From contig JABTUY010000002.1 in the NCBI GenBank assembly GCA_015075165.1, forward strand, positions 962,382 to 1,026,381: a DNA stretch of 64,000 bases. Reading direction: 5' to 3'. This DNA is from Ideonella sp. (GTDB lineage Bacteria; Pseudomonadota; Gammaproteobacteria; Burkholderiales; Burkholderiaceae_C). This document shows, piece after piece, positions 17,986 through 27,805 of the stretch. The notes beneath the pieces are model-generated. The model was not told the DNA's origin. It worked only from the letters and a program-made list of their open reading frames with translations, and did not search any database. A program made the position numbers and the translations under genes. Within the stretch, counting starts at the first letter, position 1, and each line of letters opens with the position of its first letter.

Positions 17986-18291
17986 ATGAGCAGACGACCC
18001 CGCCGCAACCACTCTGCGGCATTCAAGGCCAAGGTGGCGCTGGAGGCGCTCAAGGGCGAGAGGACCATTGCCGAGATCGCACAGAGGCATGACGTGCATC
18101 CCAACCAGGCCACCGAGTGGCGACGGCAGTTGCTCGAGCGAGCGGCCGAGGTGTTCGGCGGCGCGACGGCACAGACCGAACCGCCGGTGGATCTGAAGGC
18201 GCTGCACGCCAAGATCGGCCAGCTGACGCTGGAGAACGATTTTTTAGAAGGCGCGCTCACCAAGGCGGGATTGCTGAGCGCAAAGCGATGA
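17986..18291 (+). CDS. IS3-family transposase OrfA
   Basis: This 101-residue DNA-binding subunit has the helix-turn-helix opening RNHSAAFKAKVALEALKGERTIAEIAQRHDVHPNQ. A C-terminal leucine-zipper-like region follows (ALHAKIGQLTLENDFLEGAL). The ATG at 17986 has AGGAG upstream. At Asp-Phe-Leu near the end, the mRNA contains T TTT TTA (18240-18246) in the phase required for a -1 shift into orfB. Its stop TGA overlaps an ATG in the orfB frame. Confidence 0.92.
   Translation: MSRRPRRNHSAAFKAKVALEALKGERTIAEIAQRHDVHPNQATEWRRQLLERAAEVFGGATAQTEPPVDLKALHAKIGQLTLENDFLEGALTKAGLLSAKR
18240..18281 (+). promoter_or_regulatory. Programmed -1 frameshift signal in the IS3-family element
   Basis: The slippery heptamer T TTT TTA spans 18240-18246 in the correct phase (the orfA codons are TTT at 18241 and TTA at 18244). 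Slipping back one base enters the frame that becomes orfB. Six bases downstream, GCGCTCA (18253-18259) pairs with TGAGCGC (18275-18281), a 7-bp stem with a 15-nt loop. A heptamer plus spacer plus stem is the known layout for making the OrfAB transposase in IS3 elements. Confidence 0.75.
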
Positions 18292-19118
18292 TCGACCGTA
18301 CCCACGAGCTGGCGGTGAAACGCCAGGCCGAGTTGCTGAACATCAGCCGCGGCAGCGTGTACTACCACCCCGAGCCGATCAGCGAGGCTGACCTGGCGCT
18401 GATGCGGCGCATCGACGAGCTGCACCTGGAGCATCCGTTCGCGGGCTCGCGGATGCTGCGCGACATGCTGCGCCGTGAGGGTCTGGAGGTCGGACGCCGG
18501 CACGTTGCGACCTTGATGCGCAAAATGGGCATCGAGGCGCTGTACCGCAAGCCCAACACGAGCAAGCGCCACCCGGCGCACCCGGTCTTCCCGTACCTGC
18601 TGCGGGGCCTGGCCATCGAGCGAGCCAATCAGGTCTGGGCGATGGACATCACCTACATCCCGATGGCGCGCGGCTTCGTGTTCCTGTGCGCCGTGCTGGA
18701 CTGGGCGAGCCGCCGCGTGCTGGCGCACCGCGTGTCGATCACGATGGAGGCCGACTTCTGCGTCGAGGCGCTGCAGGAGGCCATTGGCCGCTACGGGCCG
18801 CCGGAGATCGTCAACACCGACCAGGGCAGCCAGTTCACCAGCAGCGACTTCATCGACGAGGTGAAGAAGCACGGCATCGCCATCAGCATGGACGGCCGCG
18901 GCCAATGGCGCGACAACGTGTTCGTCGAGCGGCTGTGGAAGAGCGTGAAGTACGAGGACGTCTACCTCAAGGCCTACGACAGCGTCAGCACCGCGCGCGC
19001 CGGCATCGCCGCGTACTTCGACTTCTACAATCAGCGGCGCCCGCATCGCACCCATGGCGGGCAGACGCCCGATGTGGTGTACTTCGCGGCGTTGCCGCCA
19101 CTGCGTGCCGCCGCGTGA
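18288..19118 (+). CDS. IS3-family transposase OrfB (DDE integrase)
   Basis: This 276-residue catalytic subunit is counted from the ATG overlapping the orfA stop; the functional enzyme is probably the OrfAB frameshift product. The rve integrase core is clear. The first Asp is in QVWAMDITYIPM, the second in IVNTDQGSQFTS, and the Glu is in NVFVERLWKSVKYEDVYL. An HTH_21-like segment precedes them (FAGSRMLRDMLRREGLEVGRRHV). The gene runs to TGA at 19118 without damage. Confidence 0.93.
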   Translation: MIDRTHELAVKRQAELLNISRGSVYYHPEPISEADLALMRRIDELHLEHPFAGSRMLRDMLRREGLEVGRRHVATLMRKMGIEALYRKPNTSKRHPAHPVFPYLLRGLAIERANQVWAMDITYIPMARGFVFLCAVLDWASRRVLAHRVSITMEADFCVEALQEAIGRYGPPEIVNTDQGSQFTSSDFIDEVKKHGIAISMDGRGQWRDNVFVERLWKSVKYEDVYLKAYDSVSTARAGIAAYFDFYNQRRPHRTHGGQTPDVVYFAALPPLRAAA

Positions 19119-19323
19119 GCGTCGAACACGGGTTGCCCACCGCGGCTGTCGTGCGTTCGTCGCGAGCGACGCACGCCCGCCGCCGTGGACAACCCTGCAG
19201 CGCAGCACTTCAAACCGCAGCCGATCCACTTATCTCAGCCCGGATCGTGTTCAAACGAGCGGAGCCACTTCTGCACCCGAAGCACAATCTGGCGATGAGG
19301 TTCATTTTTGAATCGTCGGCCCC

Positions 19324-20433
19324 ATGAGAGTTTGCATCGTATCGCTGGGCTCTCTGCCGGTCATTGCCCGCGAGTACAAGGCCGGGCGGATCGGCGGTGC
19401 CGAAGTGCAGCTGGCTCAACTAGCCCTCGCTCTTGCCCGGCAAGGGCACGACGTGAGCATGATCGTGGAGGATCATGGGCAAGCCAATCCCTCCACCTAC
19501 GGTCGAATCCGGCTCCATAGCGCGTTCGATCCTGCGGCCGGCGTACCGTTGATTCGGTTCCTGCATCCGCGTTGTACTGGGCTGTGGCGCGCGGCGAGCG
19601 AGGCCGATGCCGAGGTCTATCTGTGCAGTACAGCGAGCATGATCGTTGGCCTGCTGGCGTTGTTCTGTCGCCTCAACGGCAGGCGATTGGTGTTTCGTGT
19701 CGCCAGTGACTCGGACTGCGAGCCATCGCAATTGCTGATCGAGTATCGGCGCGACCGCTGGTTGTACCAATACGGCATCCGCAGAGCCGATGCGGTGTTG
19801 GTCCAGTCACGCTGGCAACTGGACGCGATACGACGCAACTTCGGCCGTGAAGGCACTCTCATCAGAGGACTGATCGATTGGCCAGTGCCGGCCGGGTCTG
19901 GACAGGCCAAGAAGGACATCGATGTGCTCTGGGTGGCGAATCTGCGCCAGTTGAAGCGGCCGGACAAGTTCCTGGAACTGGTGCGTATGCTGCCGCACGT
20001 GCGGTTTTGCATGGCCGGAGGCCGATCACCGGGTGAAGAAGCCTTGTACGAGGAAATCCAGAAGGAGGCAGGAACCGTCTCGAACATGGAGTTCCGCGGT
20101 GCCGTACCCTACCTGGATGTTGGTGACTTGTTCGATCGCGCACGCCTGTTCGCGAACACCTCGGACGTCGAGGGATTCCCGAATACCTTTCTGCAGGCTT
20201 GGGTGCGCGGAATTCCGGTCGTGACCTCATTCGATCCGGATGGGGTGGTTCAATCGAACGGGTTGGGTGCCGCCCGGACCAACGTGGAGGGGATGGCTGA
20301 AAGCATTGAGCTATTGCTCACCCGAGAGGATGCCTATCGCGCGCTCAGCTCTGCTGCCACCCAGTACGTCGAGAGCAACTTCGCAGAGGCAGAGATCCTG
20401 CGTCCGTACCTGCGAGCATTGAGCACCCATTAG
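19324..20433 (+). CDS. GT4-family glycosyltransferase
   Basis: This 369-residue GT-B enzyme starts at ATG 19324. Conserved blocks are GRIGGAEVQLAQLALALARQGHDV at the N-terminus, LWVANLRQLKRPDKFLELVRML in the linker, and NTSDVEGFPNTFLQAWVRGIPVV at the donor site. It is the closest relative within the window of the enzyme at 10320. It ends just before a GC hairpin that the IS66 element has entered. It is the last gene of the left block, and the IS3 insertion upstream may separate it from the original promoter. Confidence 0.88.
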   Translation: MRVCIVSLGSLPVIAREYKAGRIGGAEVQLAQLALALARQGHDVSMIVEDHGQANPSTYGRIRLHSAFDPAAGVPLIRFLHPRCTGLWRAASEADAEVYLCSTASMIVGLLALFCRLNGRRLVFRVASDSDCEPSQLLIEYRRDRWLYQYGIRRADAVLVQSRWQLDAIRRNFGREGTLIRGLIDWPVPAGSGQAKKDIDVLWVANLRQLKRPDKFLELVRMLPHVRFCMAGGRSPGEEALYEEIQKEAGTVSNMEFRGAVPYLDVGDLFDRARLFANTSDVEGFPNTFLQAWVRGIPVVTSFDPDGVVQSNGLGAARTNVEGMAESIELLLTREDAYRALSSAATQYVESNFAEAEILRPYLRALSTH

Positions 20434-20455
20434 GAGGTCGCTTGGGATCCGCGGG

Positions 20456-20473
20456 GCCTCGCGCGCCCGAGGC
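20456..20473 (+). terminator. Hairpin between the glycosyltransferase and the IS66 insertion
   Basis: GCCTCG (20456-20461) pairs with CGAGGC (20468-20473) around a 6-nt loop, 22 bp after the stop of the 19324 gene. The 3' arm is part of the 8-bp sequence CCCGAGGC duplicated by the IS66 insertion (second copy 28675-28682). Before insertion this hairpin lay between two convergent genes, the glycosyltransferase and the DUF4832 lipoprotein. There is no T-run. Confidence 0.4.
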
Positions 20474-20545
20474 GTATGCGTCCGGCGAACCCGTCTTGAT
20501 TCCGGCGGTCTGTGAGCCAACGATCGTGTCCACGAAGGGAGCTCC

Positions 20546-20902
20546 GTGGACACGAAGACAACGGACAAGGTCGTAAGGCGACGCCAGTACAGCGCGGCGT
20601 TCAAGGCGCAGGTGGTGGCGGAGTGCGAAGCGCCCGGCGCATCGGTGGCCAAGGTAGCGCTGGCGCACGGCATCAACAGCAACATCGTGCACGGCTGGCG
20701 CAAGCTGGCGCGCGGCCCGGCCGCATCGGCGAGCGAGCCTGTGCAGTTCGTTCCCGTGACCATTGGACCGGCGCCAGGCGGCGCGAGCTGTCGGCAAGAC
20801 ATCGAAGTCGAACTGCGCCGCGGCGCGGTGACGATGAAGATCATCTGGCCGGCCGCGGGAGCGGCCGACTTCGCGGCGTTCACGCGCGAGCTGCTGCGTT
20901 GA
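20546..20902 (+). CDS. tnpA: IS66-family accessory protein TnpA
   Basis: This 118-residue protein carries the IS66 TnpA helix-turn-helix: RRQYSAAFKAQVVAECEAPGASVAKVALAHGINSNIVHGWRK. It starts at GTG 20546 with GGGAG upstream. Its stop overlaps the TTG start of tnpB (20899), as is usual in IS66 elements. The frame is intact, but the partner genes are not, so it has no obvious function left. Confidence 0.9.
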   Translation: MDTKTTDKVVRRRQYSAAFKAQVVAECEAPGASVAKVALAHGINSNIVHGWRKLARGPAASASEPVQFVPVTIGPAPGGASCRQDIEVELRRGAVTMKIIWPAAGAADFAAFTRELLR

Positions 20903-21188
20903 TCCGCATCGATGAGGTGTGGCTGGCCGTCGAGCCGCTGGACCTGCGTGCGGGCACCGAGTCGGCGCTGGCCAAGGTCGTGGCCGTCTTCGGTGCCGCC
21001 CACCCGCACCACGCCTACCTGTTCGCCAACAAGCGGGCCAACCGCATGAAGGTGCTGGTGCATGACGGCATTGGCGTGTGGCTGGCCGCGCGGCGACTGA
21101 ACAGCGGCAAGTTCGTCTGGCCCAAGGACGGCGTGCCGACGCTGACGCTTGCTCGCGCGCAGTTCGACGCGCTCGTGCTCGGCCTGCC

Positions 21189-22171
21189 TGCGCATTTCAA
21201 CGATCGTGGACGCCCGTTTCGGCGTGATCGCAGACGGCGTTTCAGCGTGATCGTGGACGATCACGGAAGCACGCGAGTGACGGGGTTCATCGTATCGCAG
21301 TCGTCCACGATGCCGCCGGCCGGCTCGTAGCGATCCGGGCGCGCGATCAGGGCGCGCGTCTGGTCGGGCACGATCAGGCGCGGCACGCCGCCGATGAACT
21401 CCAGCGCGCCGATGATCGAGCCGACCCAGTCGGCCGCGTTCTGCGTCGCGGTGGCGCAGGCGTAGGTGTAGTTCGACGCGCCCAGCACGGCCACGAAGAT
21501 CTGGGCGCGGCGGATCTCGCCGCTGGCCGCATCGATGACCGGCACGGTCTGGCCGGCGTAGTCGACGAACAGCCGCTCGCCGGCGATGTGCGTCTGGCGC
21601 ATCGAGCGCTTGAGCGCGGCGGCCCAGGCGCGGTACCTGACGCAGAAGCTCGTGTGCTTGCAGGCCTGCTCGGCGCCGCGCTGGTACTCCTCCACAGCAA
21701 TTGCAGGGTGACGCCGGGGCGCAGGCTCCCCTGGTGGACCCAGGCATGGTCGGGTTCGAGCTGGCGGCTCGAACGCGGCACGGCGGGTCGGTACAGCAGC
21801 GCCTCGGTTGCTCGTCGCTGAGCGTCTGCGCAACGGTCAGTCCACGCCGGCGGCGCGCGCCAGCAGCATGAACTTGCCTACCGTGCCCTTGCCGATGCCC
21901 ACGGCGCGGGCGACCTGTGCGTAGCTCAGGCCGGCTTCAAGGTGCAGGCGCAGGGCCTGTCGTATCTGGCGCATCGTGATCCTGTTGGTGGGCATGGCAG
22001 GCCGAAAAACCGGCCAGCATGCCAACGGTCAAGATCACTCGCTCGCCGCCGCGATCGTCCACGCTCAGGCTGAAACGTCGTCCACGATCAGCCTGAAACG
22101 CCGTCCACGTTCATCTGAAATGCCGTCCACGATCGGCTGAAACGGCCGTCCACGATGGGCTGAAATACGCA
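21189..22171 (-). mobile_element. Internally deleted IS21-family element
   Basis: The 983-bp insertion has inverted ends (TGCGCATTTCAACG and, as reverse complement, TGCGTATTTCAGCC) and a 7-bp target duplication GCCTGCC (21182-21188 and 22172-22178). Both ends carry several subterminal copies of a motif resembling TTTCAGC...ATCGTGGACG: about three at 21195-21270 and about five inverted at 22058-22166. Multiple terminal repeats are typical of IS21. Only a damaged istA piece lies inside; istB and the end of istA are gone. It could move only if a related element supplied transposase. Confidence 0.85.
21270..21994 (-). pseudogene. istA: IS21-family IstA transposase remnant
   Basis: Read on the minus strand, the piece starts MPTNRITMRQIRQALRLHLE with the helix-turn-helix LSYAQVARAVGIGKGTV (21837-21994). 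It continues in other frames with DHAWVHQGSLRPGVTLQLLW, then FCVRYRAWAAALKRSMRQTHIAGERLFVDYAGQ and VAVLGASNYTYACATATQNAADWVGSI. At least two frameshifts separate these blocks. The C-terminal third of IstA and all of IstB are missing. The coding order confirms that the IS21-type element is inserted in reverse relative to IS66. Confidence 0.85.
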
Positions 22172-24701
22172 GCCTGCCCTGGCAACGGGTGGGCGAGGCC
22201 GGGATCATCCGGGTTCTGTAGCACTGCGCCATTGCTGCATGTGCCGATGGCGCTGCAGCGACGTGCGCGGCACGATCACGCCTCGTGATCGATAGTGATC
22301 GATCTGCAGTCCATCGACTCGCTGAACACGCAACAACTGCGCCAGGCGGTGCACGCGCTGGCGCATCAGCTGCAGTTCAAGCAGACGCTGATCGACAAGC
22401 TCACGCACGAGAACGCCACGCTCAAGCGGCTGAAGTTCGCCGCCAGCAGCGAGGCCTACAACGCCGAGCAGAAGAGCCTGCTCGAGGAGACGCTGGATGC
22501 CGACCTGGCGGCGGTGGCCGCGGAGATCGAAGCGCTGCAGCCAGGTAAGCCCACCGGCCAGAAGCAGCAGCCCAAGCGCGAGAAGCTGCCGGCGAGCTTG
22601 CCGCGCCGCGAGATCCGCCACGAGCCCGAGGACACCACCTGCGGCTGCGGGCAGCCGATGCGGCGCATTGGCGAAGACGTGGCCGAGAAGCTCGACTACA
22701 CGCCCGGCGTGTTCAGCGTCGAGCGCCACGTACGCGGCAAGTGGGTCTGCGCGTGCTGCGAGAAGATCGTGCAGGCACCGGTGGCACCGCACGTCATCGA
22801 CAAGGGCCTGCCCACCACCGGGCTGCTGGCGCAGGTGCTGGTGGCCAAGTACCTCGATCACCTGCCGCTGTACCGCCAGGAAGCGATCTTCGAGCGCGCC
22901 GGCCATGCGATCGCACGCTCGACGCTGGCCCAGTGGGTGGGCGAATGCGGCGTGCAACTGCAACCGCTGGTCGATGCGCTGACGAAGGAGCTGCTGCGCC
23001 AGGACGTGCTGCACGCCGACGAGACGCCGCTGGCGATGCTCAAGCCGGCGCACCTGCGAGATGGCAAGACGCACCGCGCCTACCTGTGGAGCTACTGCAG
23101 CACGCGCTTCAACCCGATGAAGGCCGTGGTGTTCGACTTCGCCGACAGCCGCGGCGGCCAGCACGTGCGCGGCTTCCTCGGGCTGGACGGCGCCGAGGGC
23201 TGGAAGGGCAAGCTCGTCACCGACGACTTCAGCGGCTACAAGGCCTGCTTCGAGCTCGGCGTGACCGAGGTCGGTTGCATGGCCCACGCCAGACGCAAGT
23301 TCCACGAGCTGTGGGCCAACCACGGCAGCCAAGTGGGCGAGCAGGCGCTGAAGTTCTTCATCCAGCTGTATGACATCGAGCGCGAGGTCGCCGAGCTCGA
23401 TGCCGATCAGCGGCGCGAGGCGCGACGACGACGATCGCAGCCGATCGCCGATGCGCTGCACCAGTGGTTGCGGCAGCAGCGGCAGAAGGTGCCCGACGGG
23501 TCGGCTACGGCCAAGGCCATCGACTACAGCCTCAAGCGCTGGATGGCGCTGACGAAGTTCGTCGACGACGGCGACTTGCCGATCGACAACAACTGGGTGG
23601 AGAACCAGATCCGGCCCATTGCGCTGGGGCGGCAGAACTGGTTGTTCACCGGCTCATTGCGTGCGGGCAAGCGCGCCGCGGCGATGTCCCACGCGTAGTT
23701 GGAACTTGAAGGCGGCGGTTTCCGCCGGTGAGTTCGTGAGAATCGAGCTTGCCGACCTGAAACCCAGACCCAAAGGGGAAACCGCCATGGGAAATCGTAA
23801 GGCAAGGAAGACCGCCTTGAAGGTGGTGCGGCGCGACGATCGTGCCGCGATCGGGCAGTGGCTGGCCGGCAACGGCCAGGCGTTGCTGCCGATGCTGGAG
23901 TTGCTGGAGAACGCGCAGGCCAGCATCGACGAGCTGATGAACGAGGCCGCGCGCGGGCTCATCGAGCAATTGCTGGTGCTGTCGGCGCAGGAACTCGCCG
24001 GGGCCAAGATTGCGCGGCCGTGCCGACGGCGACGTGGTGTGGGCGGTACGCAGCGCGGGCAGGTGACGCTGGCCGAGAGAAGAAGTTGCGGTTACGCACC
24101 CGCGGCTGCGCAGCAGGCGACGTCCAAGAGGTGGCCGTGCCCGCGTACGAACGGCTGACGGGCGACGCGCGCATTGGCTGCGCGGGTGCGCGACATCCTC
24201 GTCACGGGCGTGTCCACGCGCAAGTACGAGAAGGTGCTGCCCGAGGTGGCGGGCACCGTGGGCGTGTCCAAGAGCTCGGTGTCGCGCCGCATGGTCGAGG
24301 CCAGCGCCGAGCAGCTGCGCGCGCTCAACGAGCGCAGCTTGAAGGAGCTGAAGCTGCTGGCGATCTACCTCGACGGCATCGTCGTGGACGCTCATCACGT
24401 GGTGGGCGCCATCGGCGTGGACGAGCTCGGCGACAAGTACCTGCTCGGGCTGGCCGCCGGCTCCAGCGAGAACGCGCCGGTGGTCAAGGATCTGCTGGGC
24501 GGCATGGTCGCGCGCGGCCTGGATCCGCAGCTGGTGTACCTGTTCGTCATCGACGGATCCAAGGCGCTGCGCTCGGCCATCGACGAGATCTTCGGTGAGC
24601 GAGCCCACGTCCAGCGCTGCCGAACGCATTACGCCGACCTCCGGGTTATGCCGACATGGCACTGCCGGCCGGGGGTGAGCGCGCTCGCGAGGTCGGCATA
24701 G

Positions 24702-25682
24702 TCAGAGGGCCTGTAGGAACCTCAGCAGCGCGTCGGGTGGGCGATAGCGGCGCGGTGTCGCGTCCGGCATCTGGGTCCGCGCGAGAGCGGCTTCTTGATT
24801 CCCAGGTGTGCGTGCAGGTAGATCGCGGTCGTTTCGACACGCTCGTGGCCGAGCCACAGCGCGATCACCGTGGGATGGACTCCTGCTTCGAGAAGGCGCA
24901 TCGCAGCGGTATGTCGAAGCACGTGGTGGTGACCCGCTTGCCGACGAGCGTCGGGCAGTGGACCGCAGCGCTGGCTACGTGCACAGCGATGCGGTGCTCG
25001 ATCGCATCGCGACTGAGCGGTGTGCCGCTACGTCAGGAACACCGGCGCCGTCACGCCCGGATCGTGCTCGGCGAGCCAAGCGCGCAGGACCTTCACGGTC
25101 GGCACGGTCAAGGGCGTGACGCGATCCTGCGGCCCTTGCCATGACAGGCGACGTGGGCGCCGGTGCCGAGATAGACGTCGCTGCCCGTAGGCCTATCACT
25201 TCCGAGATCCGCAATCCGGTTTGCACGGTCAGCAGCAGCAGCGCGTGATCTCGCCGACCGGCCCACGTCGAGCGATCGGGTGCCGCGAGCAACGCGTCGA
25301 CCTCGGCCTCGGTGAGGAACGCGACGAGCGCGCGCTCAAGCGCTTGGGCATGATGGCCAGCACCCGCGCGATCGTGGCCGCGTGCTCAGGATGGCGCGCG
25401 CGGCGCAGCGGAATAGCGAGTGGATGGCCGCGAGCCGCGCGTTGCGAGTGCGCACGCTGTTGCCCTCGGTCGTGCTCCAGGTGATCCAAGAACGCGCTGA
25501 TCAACGGCACCCGAGATCGTCGAGATCCAGAGCCGAGGGCGTTGTGCCGACGCGCTTGGCGGCGAAGCCGAGCAGCAGCCGCCAGGCGTCCCGATAGGCG
25601 GCGATAGTCTGTGCGCTGGCGTGTCGTTCGCGCACGAGCCGGTCGGTGAAGAACGCCTGCACGACAGGTGCGAGCGCGCTCA
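24702..25682 (-). pseudogene. Third tyrosine recombinase of the RIT element
   Basis: On the minus strand the gene starts at ATG 25682 (MSALAPVVQAFFTDRLVRER), in an ATGA overlap with the end of the second recombinase. The N-terminal SAM-like domain is AYRDAWRLLLGFAAKRVG. Further on, in other frames, is the catalytic end HTAAMRLLEAGVHPTVIALWLGHE, with the presumed nucleophile Tyr in TTAIYLHAHL. A C-terminus RYRPPDALLRFLQAL followed by TGA at 24702 can be read in yet another frame. Several single-base indels are needed to join the pieces, so as written it is broken. Confidence 0.8.
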
Positions 25683-26601
25683 TGGTTTGGCTCCCCGACG
25701 GTGTTCCAGACGCTCGGCCGCCAGCGCGAGCAGCTCGGGGAGCCGCCGACAAATACCAGTAGCTCGCGGCCGGGTCGACGTGGCCCAGGTACGTCGGCAG
25801 TAGCGTGAGGCATTGGGTCTCAGCCCGTTGCGGCACGCATCCAGCAGGCTGCTCACCGCGAAGGCGTGCCGAAGATCGTGGATCCGCGGGCGGCACCGGC
25901 CCGTGCGCGCCTCGAGGCCGGCCTGGCGGACCAAGCGCTTGAAGGTCCAGTGAACGTTGCAATAAAGGAGCCGAGCGCCGGCGGTCGAGATGAACAGCGC
26001 CGCCGTGGTTCTCGCGGCGCACTCGTGGTCCGCGCAGGCGAGGTAGCGATGCAAGGCCGCCACCGTGCTCGGGTGCAAGGGAACCTCGCGCGTCTTGCCG
26101 AACTTCGCGCGACGGATTAGCAGCAACCCGTTGGCTGGGTCGAAGTCGCTGCGGTCCAGGCCGATGGCCTCGCCGACGCGCATCCCTGTGACGGCAAACA
26201 GTCCGATCAGGGTTTGGTAGGTCGCCCGCCGCAGCGTCGTGCGCAGCCGGTCGGCGGCATCGACGAGCGCTGCGATGTCTCGTTCGGAGTACAGGTATGG
26301 GACCGCGCGGTGGGGCCGACACGGCAGCAACTCCCGCGGCGGCACCTCGGCGCTGGCGTCCTCGGCGTGCACGTAGGCGGCGAAGACGCGAACGGCCGAC
26401 AGACGGTAGCCCACCAGTTCTCGCCGCCGTTCTTGGGCTGGCATGCCCAGGCCAAGGCGAGCTCCGTCGTGATCGTCTGCGCACCGGCGGCGTCGAGGAA
26501 GTCGAGGAACTGGTGCAGCAGTTTCTCGGGCGTCGCAGCTGGTAGCCCAAGGAGCGGCGCAAGCTCAGGTAGTCGACGAGGGCTTGGCGCAACGCGGTCA
26601 T
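25680..26601 (-). pseudogene. Second tyrosine recombinase of the RIT element
   Basis: It starts at ATG 26601 (MTALRQALVDYLSLRRSLGYQLRR) and shifts frame near 26525. The long intact middle has PYLYSERDIAALVDAADRL, the Arg-containing LFAVTGMRVGEAIGLDRSDFD, the Lys-region RRAKFGKTREVPLHPSTVAAL and the His-x-x-Arg block RIHDLRHAFAV. A further shift near 25800 moves the Tyr segment (TYLGHVDPAASYWYLSA) out of frame. All active-site blocks of the integrase family can be found, so loss of function may be recent or an artefact of sequence quality. Confidence 0.82.
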
Positions 26602-27805
26602 GTCGTGCCTCCGGCCACGGACGAGCCAGCAAGCGCAGTCGCTCTCGGTCGACCTTGGCGTAGATGGCGGTCGTCATCAGCCGGCGGTGGCGCAGCACCT
26701 GGGCGACCGCGGGCAGCGGTACCCCGCGCGCACCATCTCGGTGGCGACGGTGTGTCGCAGCCGATGGGCACTCACCCGCTCGAGGCCCGCGCGTGCAGCG
26801 GCGGCCGCCACGGCTTGCGTGACGCCACCGAGGAGAGCGCACGGTGAGGTGGTGCGCGCGCGCACGAACACCGTGCGGCTCTGTGCGGTTGCGGGTCGGC
26901 CTCGCTGAAGGTACGCGGTCAAGGCCTGACCGACGTCCCTCGGGCAAGGGAAGGCGTTCGAGGCAACCGCCCTTGCCTCTGACCAGCAGTTCGCCCGCAC
27001 GCCAGTCGATGTCTTCCAGAGCCAAGCGGCGCACCTCGCCGGCGCGCAGGCCCAGACGCGCGAAACGCAGCATCATCATCGCGAAGTCGCGTCGGCCCGC
27101 CCCGGTGCGTCGATCGCAGCTTGCGAGCAAGCGTCGTACGTCAGGCGGCTCCAGCGATCGAGGCAGCCCGGCAAGCCGCCGGCCCGCGACTGACGGGACA
27201 ACATCGCGCATCGGCGCAGGGATCAGGCCTTCGATGTGTACGTAGCCGAGCAGCGAGCGCAGTGCCGTCGCCAAGAGCTTCGCCGACCCGATGGCGCGGT
27301 TCTGACGCGCGATGAGCACGAAGCCGGTGACGTCGGCGGGCCGCAAGCTCGCCCAGTCGAGTTCGTCCTCGACGACCCGGCTCGCCACGAACGCGCGCAC
27401 CAGGTCGACGTATCCCCGAACCGAGGTCGCGGTCAGCCCGCGTGTGCCGAGCAGGTAGTCGCGATAGCGGGCCAGCAGCGCTTCCGTCGCGTTCGGCGTG
27501 GGCGTCGGCTCCAACACCGTCACCCCACGCAACGCAGGTAGCCGATCAGCGGCGCCAGCGCCTTCGAGAGCCCCAACACGTAGCCCCTGCGAACGTCGTG
27601 CGACCAGGAACTCGTCCAGCACCGCCGTGGTGAGGTCGGTCGCGCCGAGGCGTTTGGAGTCCAGCCATCGGCTCAGATGAGCGAGCAGCCGAACTTGGTC
27701 CACCGCGGCCTTGGGCCGGTATCCCTGCCGCAACAACTCTGCAGCGAAGCCCTGCGCGAACGACTCGAGCGGTCCGGTCACCCGGACCCGGGATGGATGC
27801 GCCAT
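26600..27805 (-). pseudogene. First tyrosine recombinase of the RIT element
   Basis: Minus-strand ATG at 27805 follows a near-perfect ribosome site (AAGGAGGTGTC). The N-terminal half is intact: LLRQGYRPKAAVDQVRLLAHLSRWL, then a core-binding domain from RYRDYLLGTRGLTATSVRGYVDLV. LRFARLGLRAGEVRRLALEDIDW carries the first catalytic Arg. After VRGKGG a frameshift near 26950 and later shifts break the catalytic domain; the terminal MTTAIYAKVDRERL, with the presumed Tyr nucleophile, returns to the starting frame. Its end meets the ATG of the second recombinase. Confidence 0.82.

Larger units (their letters stand above)
17895..19272 (+). mobile_element. IS3-family insertion sequence, apparently intact
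   Basis: The 1378-bp element carries overlapping orfA and orfB. The terminal inverted repeats match at 24 of 31 positions (left starts AGAAGTGGCCCCG, right as reverse complement AGAAGTGGCTCCG). They are flanked by the direct repeat GCA at 17892-17894 and 19273-19275, consistent with a 3-bp target duplication. The ends lack the TG...CA dinucleotide common in the family, so the exact termini should be treated with some caution. It sits between two glycosyltransferase genes and interrupts no reading frame. Both frames look undamaged, so it may still be active. Confidence 0.85.
20899..22221 (+). pseudogene. tnpB: IS66 tnpB, interrupted by an IS21-family remnant
   Basis: The first part (20899-21188) encodes the IS66 Orf2 core: IDEVWLAVEPLDLRAGTES, HHAYLFANKRANRMKVLVHDGIGVWLAARRL and FVWPKDG. 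At codon CCC the frame is broken by the insertion at 21189-22171. Reading resumes after the duplicated GCCTGCC, so 21188 joins 22179 and gives LGLPWQRVGEAGIIRVL followed by TAG at 22219-22221, the normal C-terminus. The exact rejoining shows a single clean insertion and no other decay of this gene. Confidence 0.9.
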
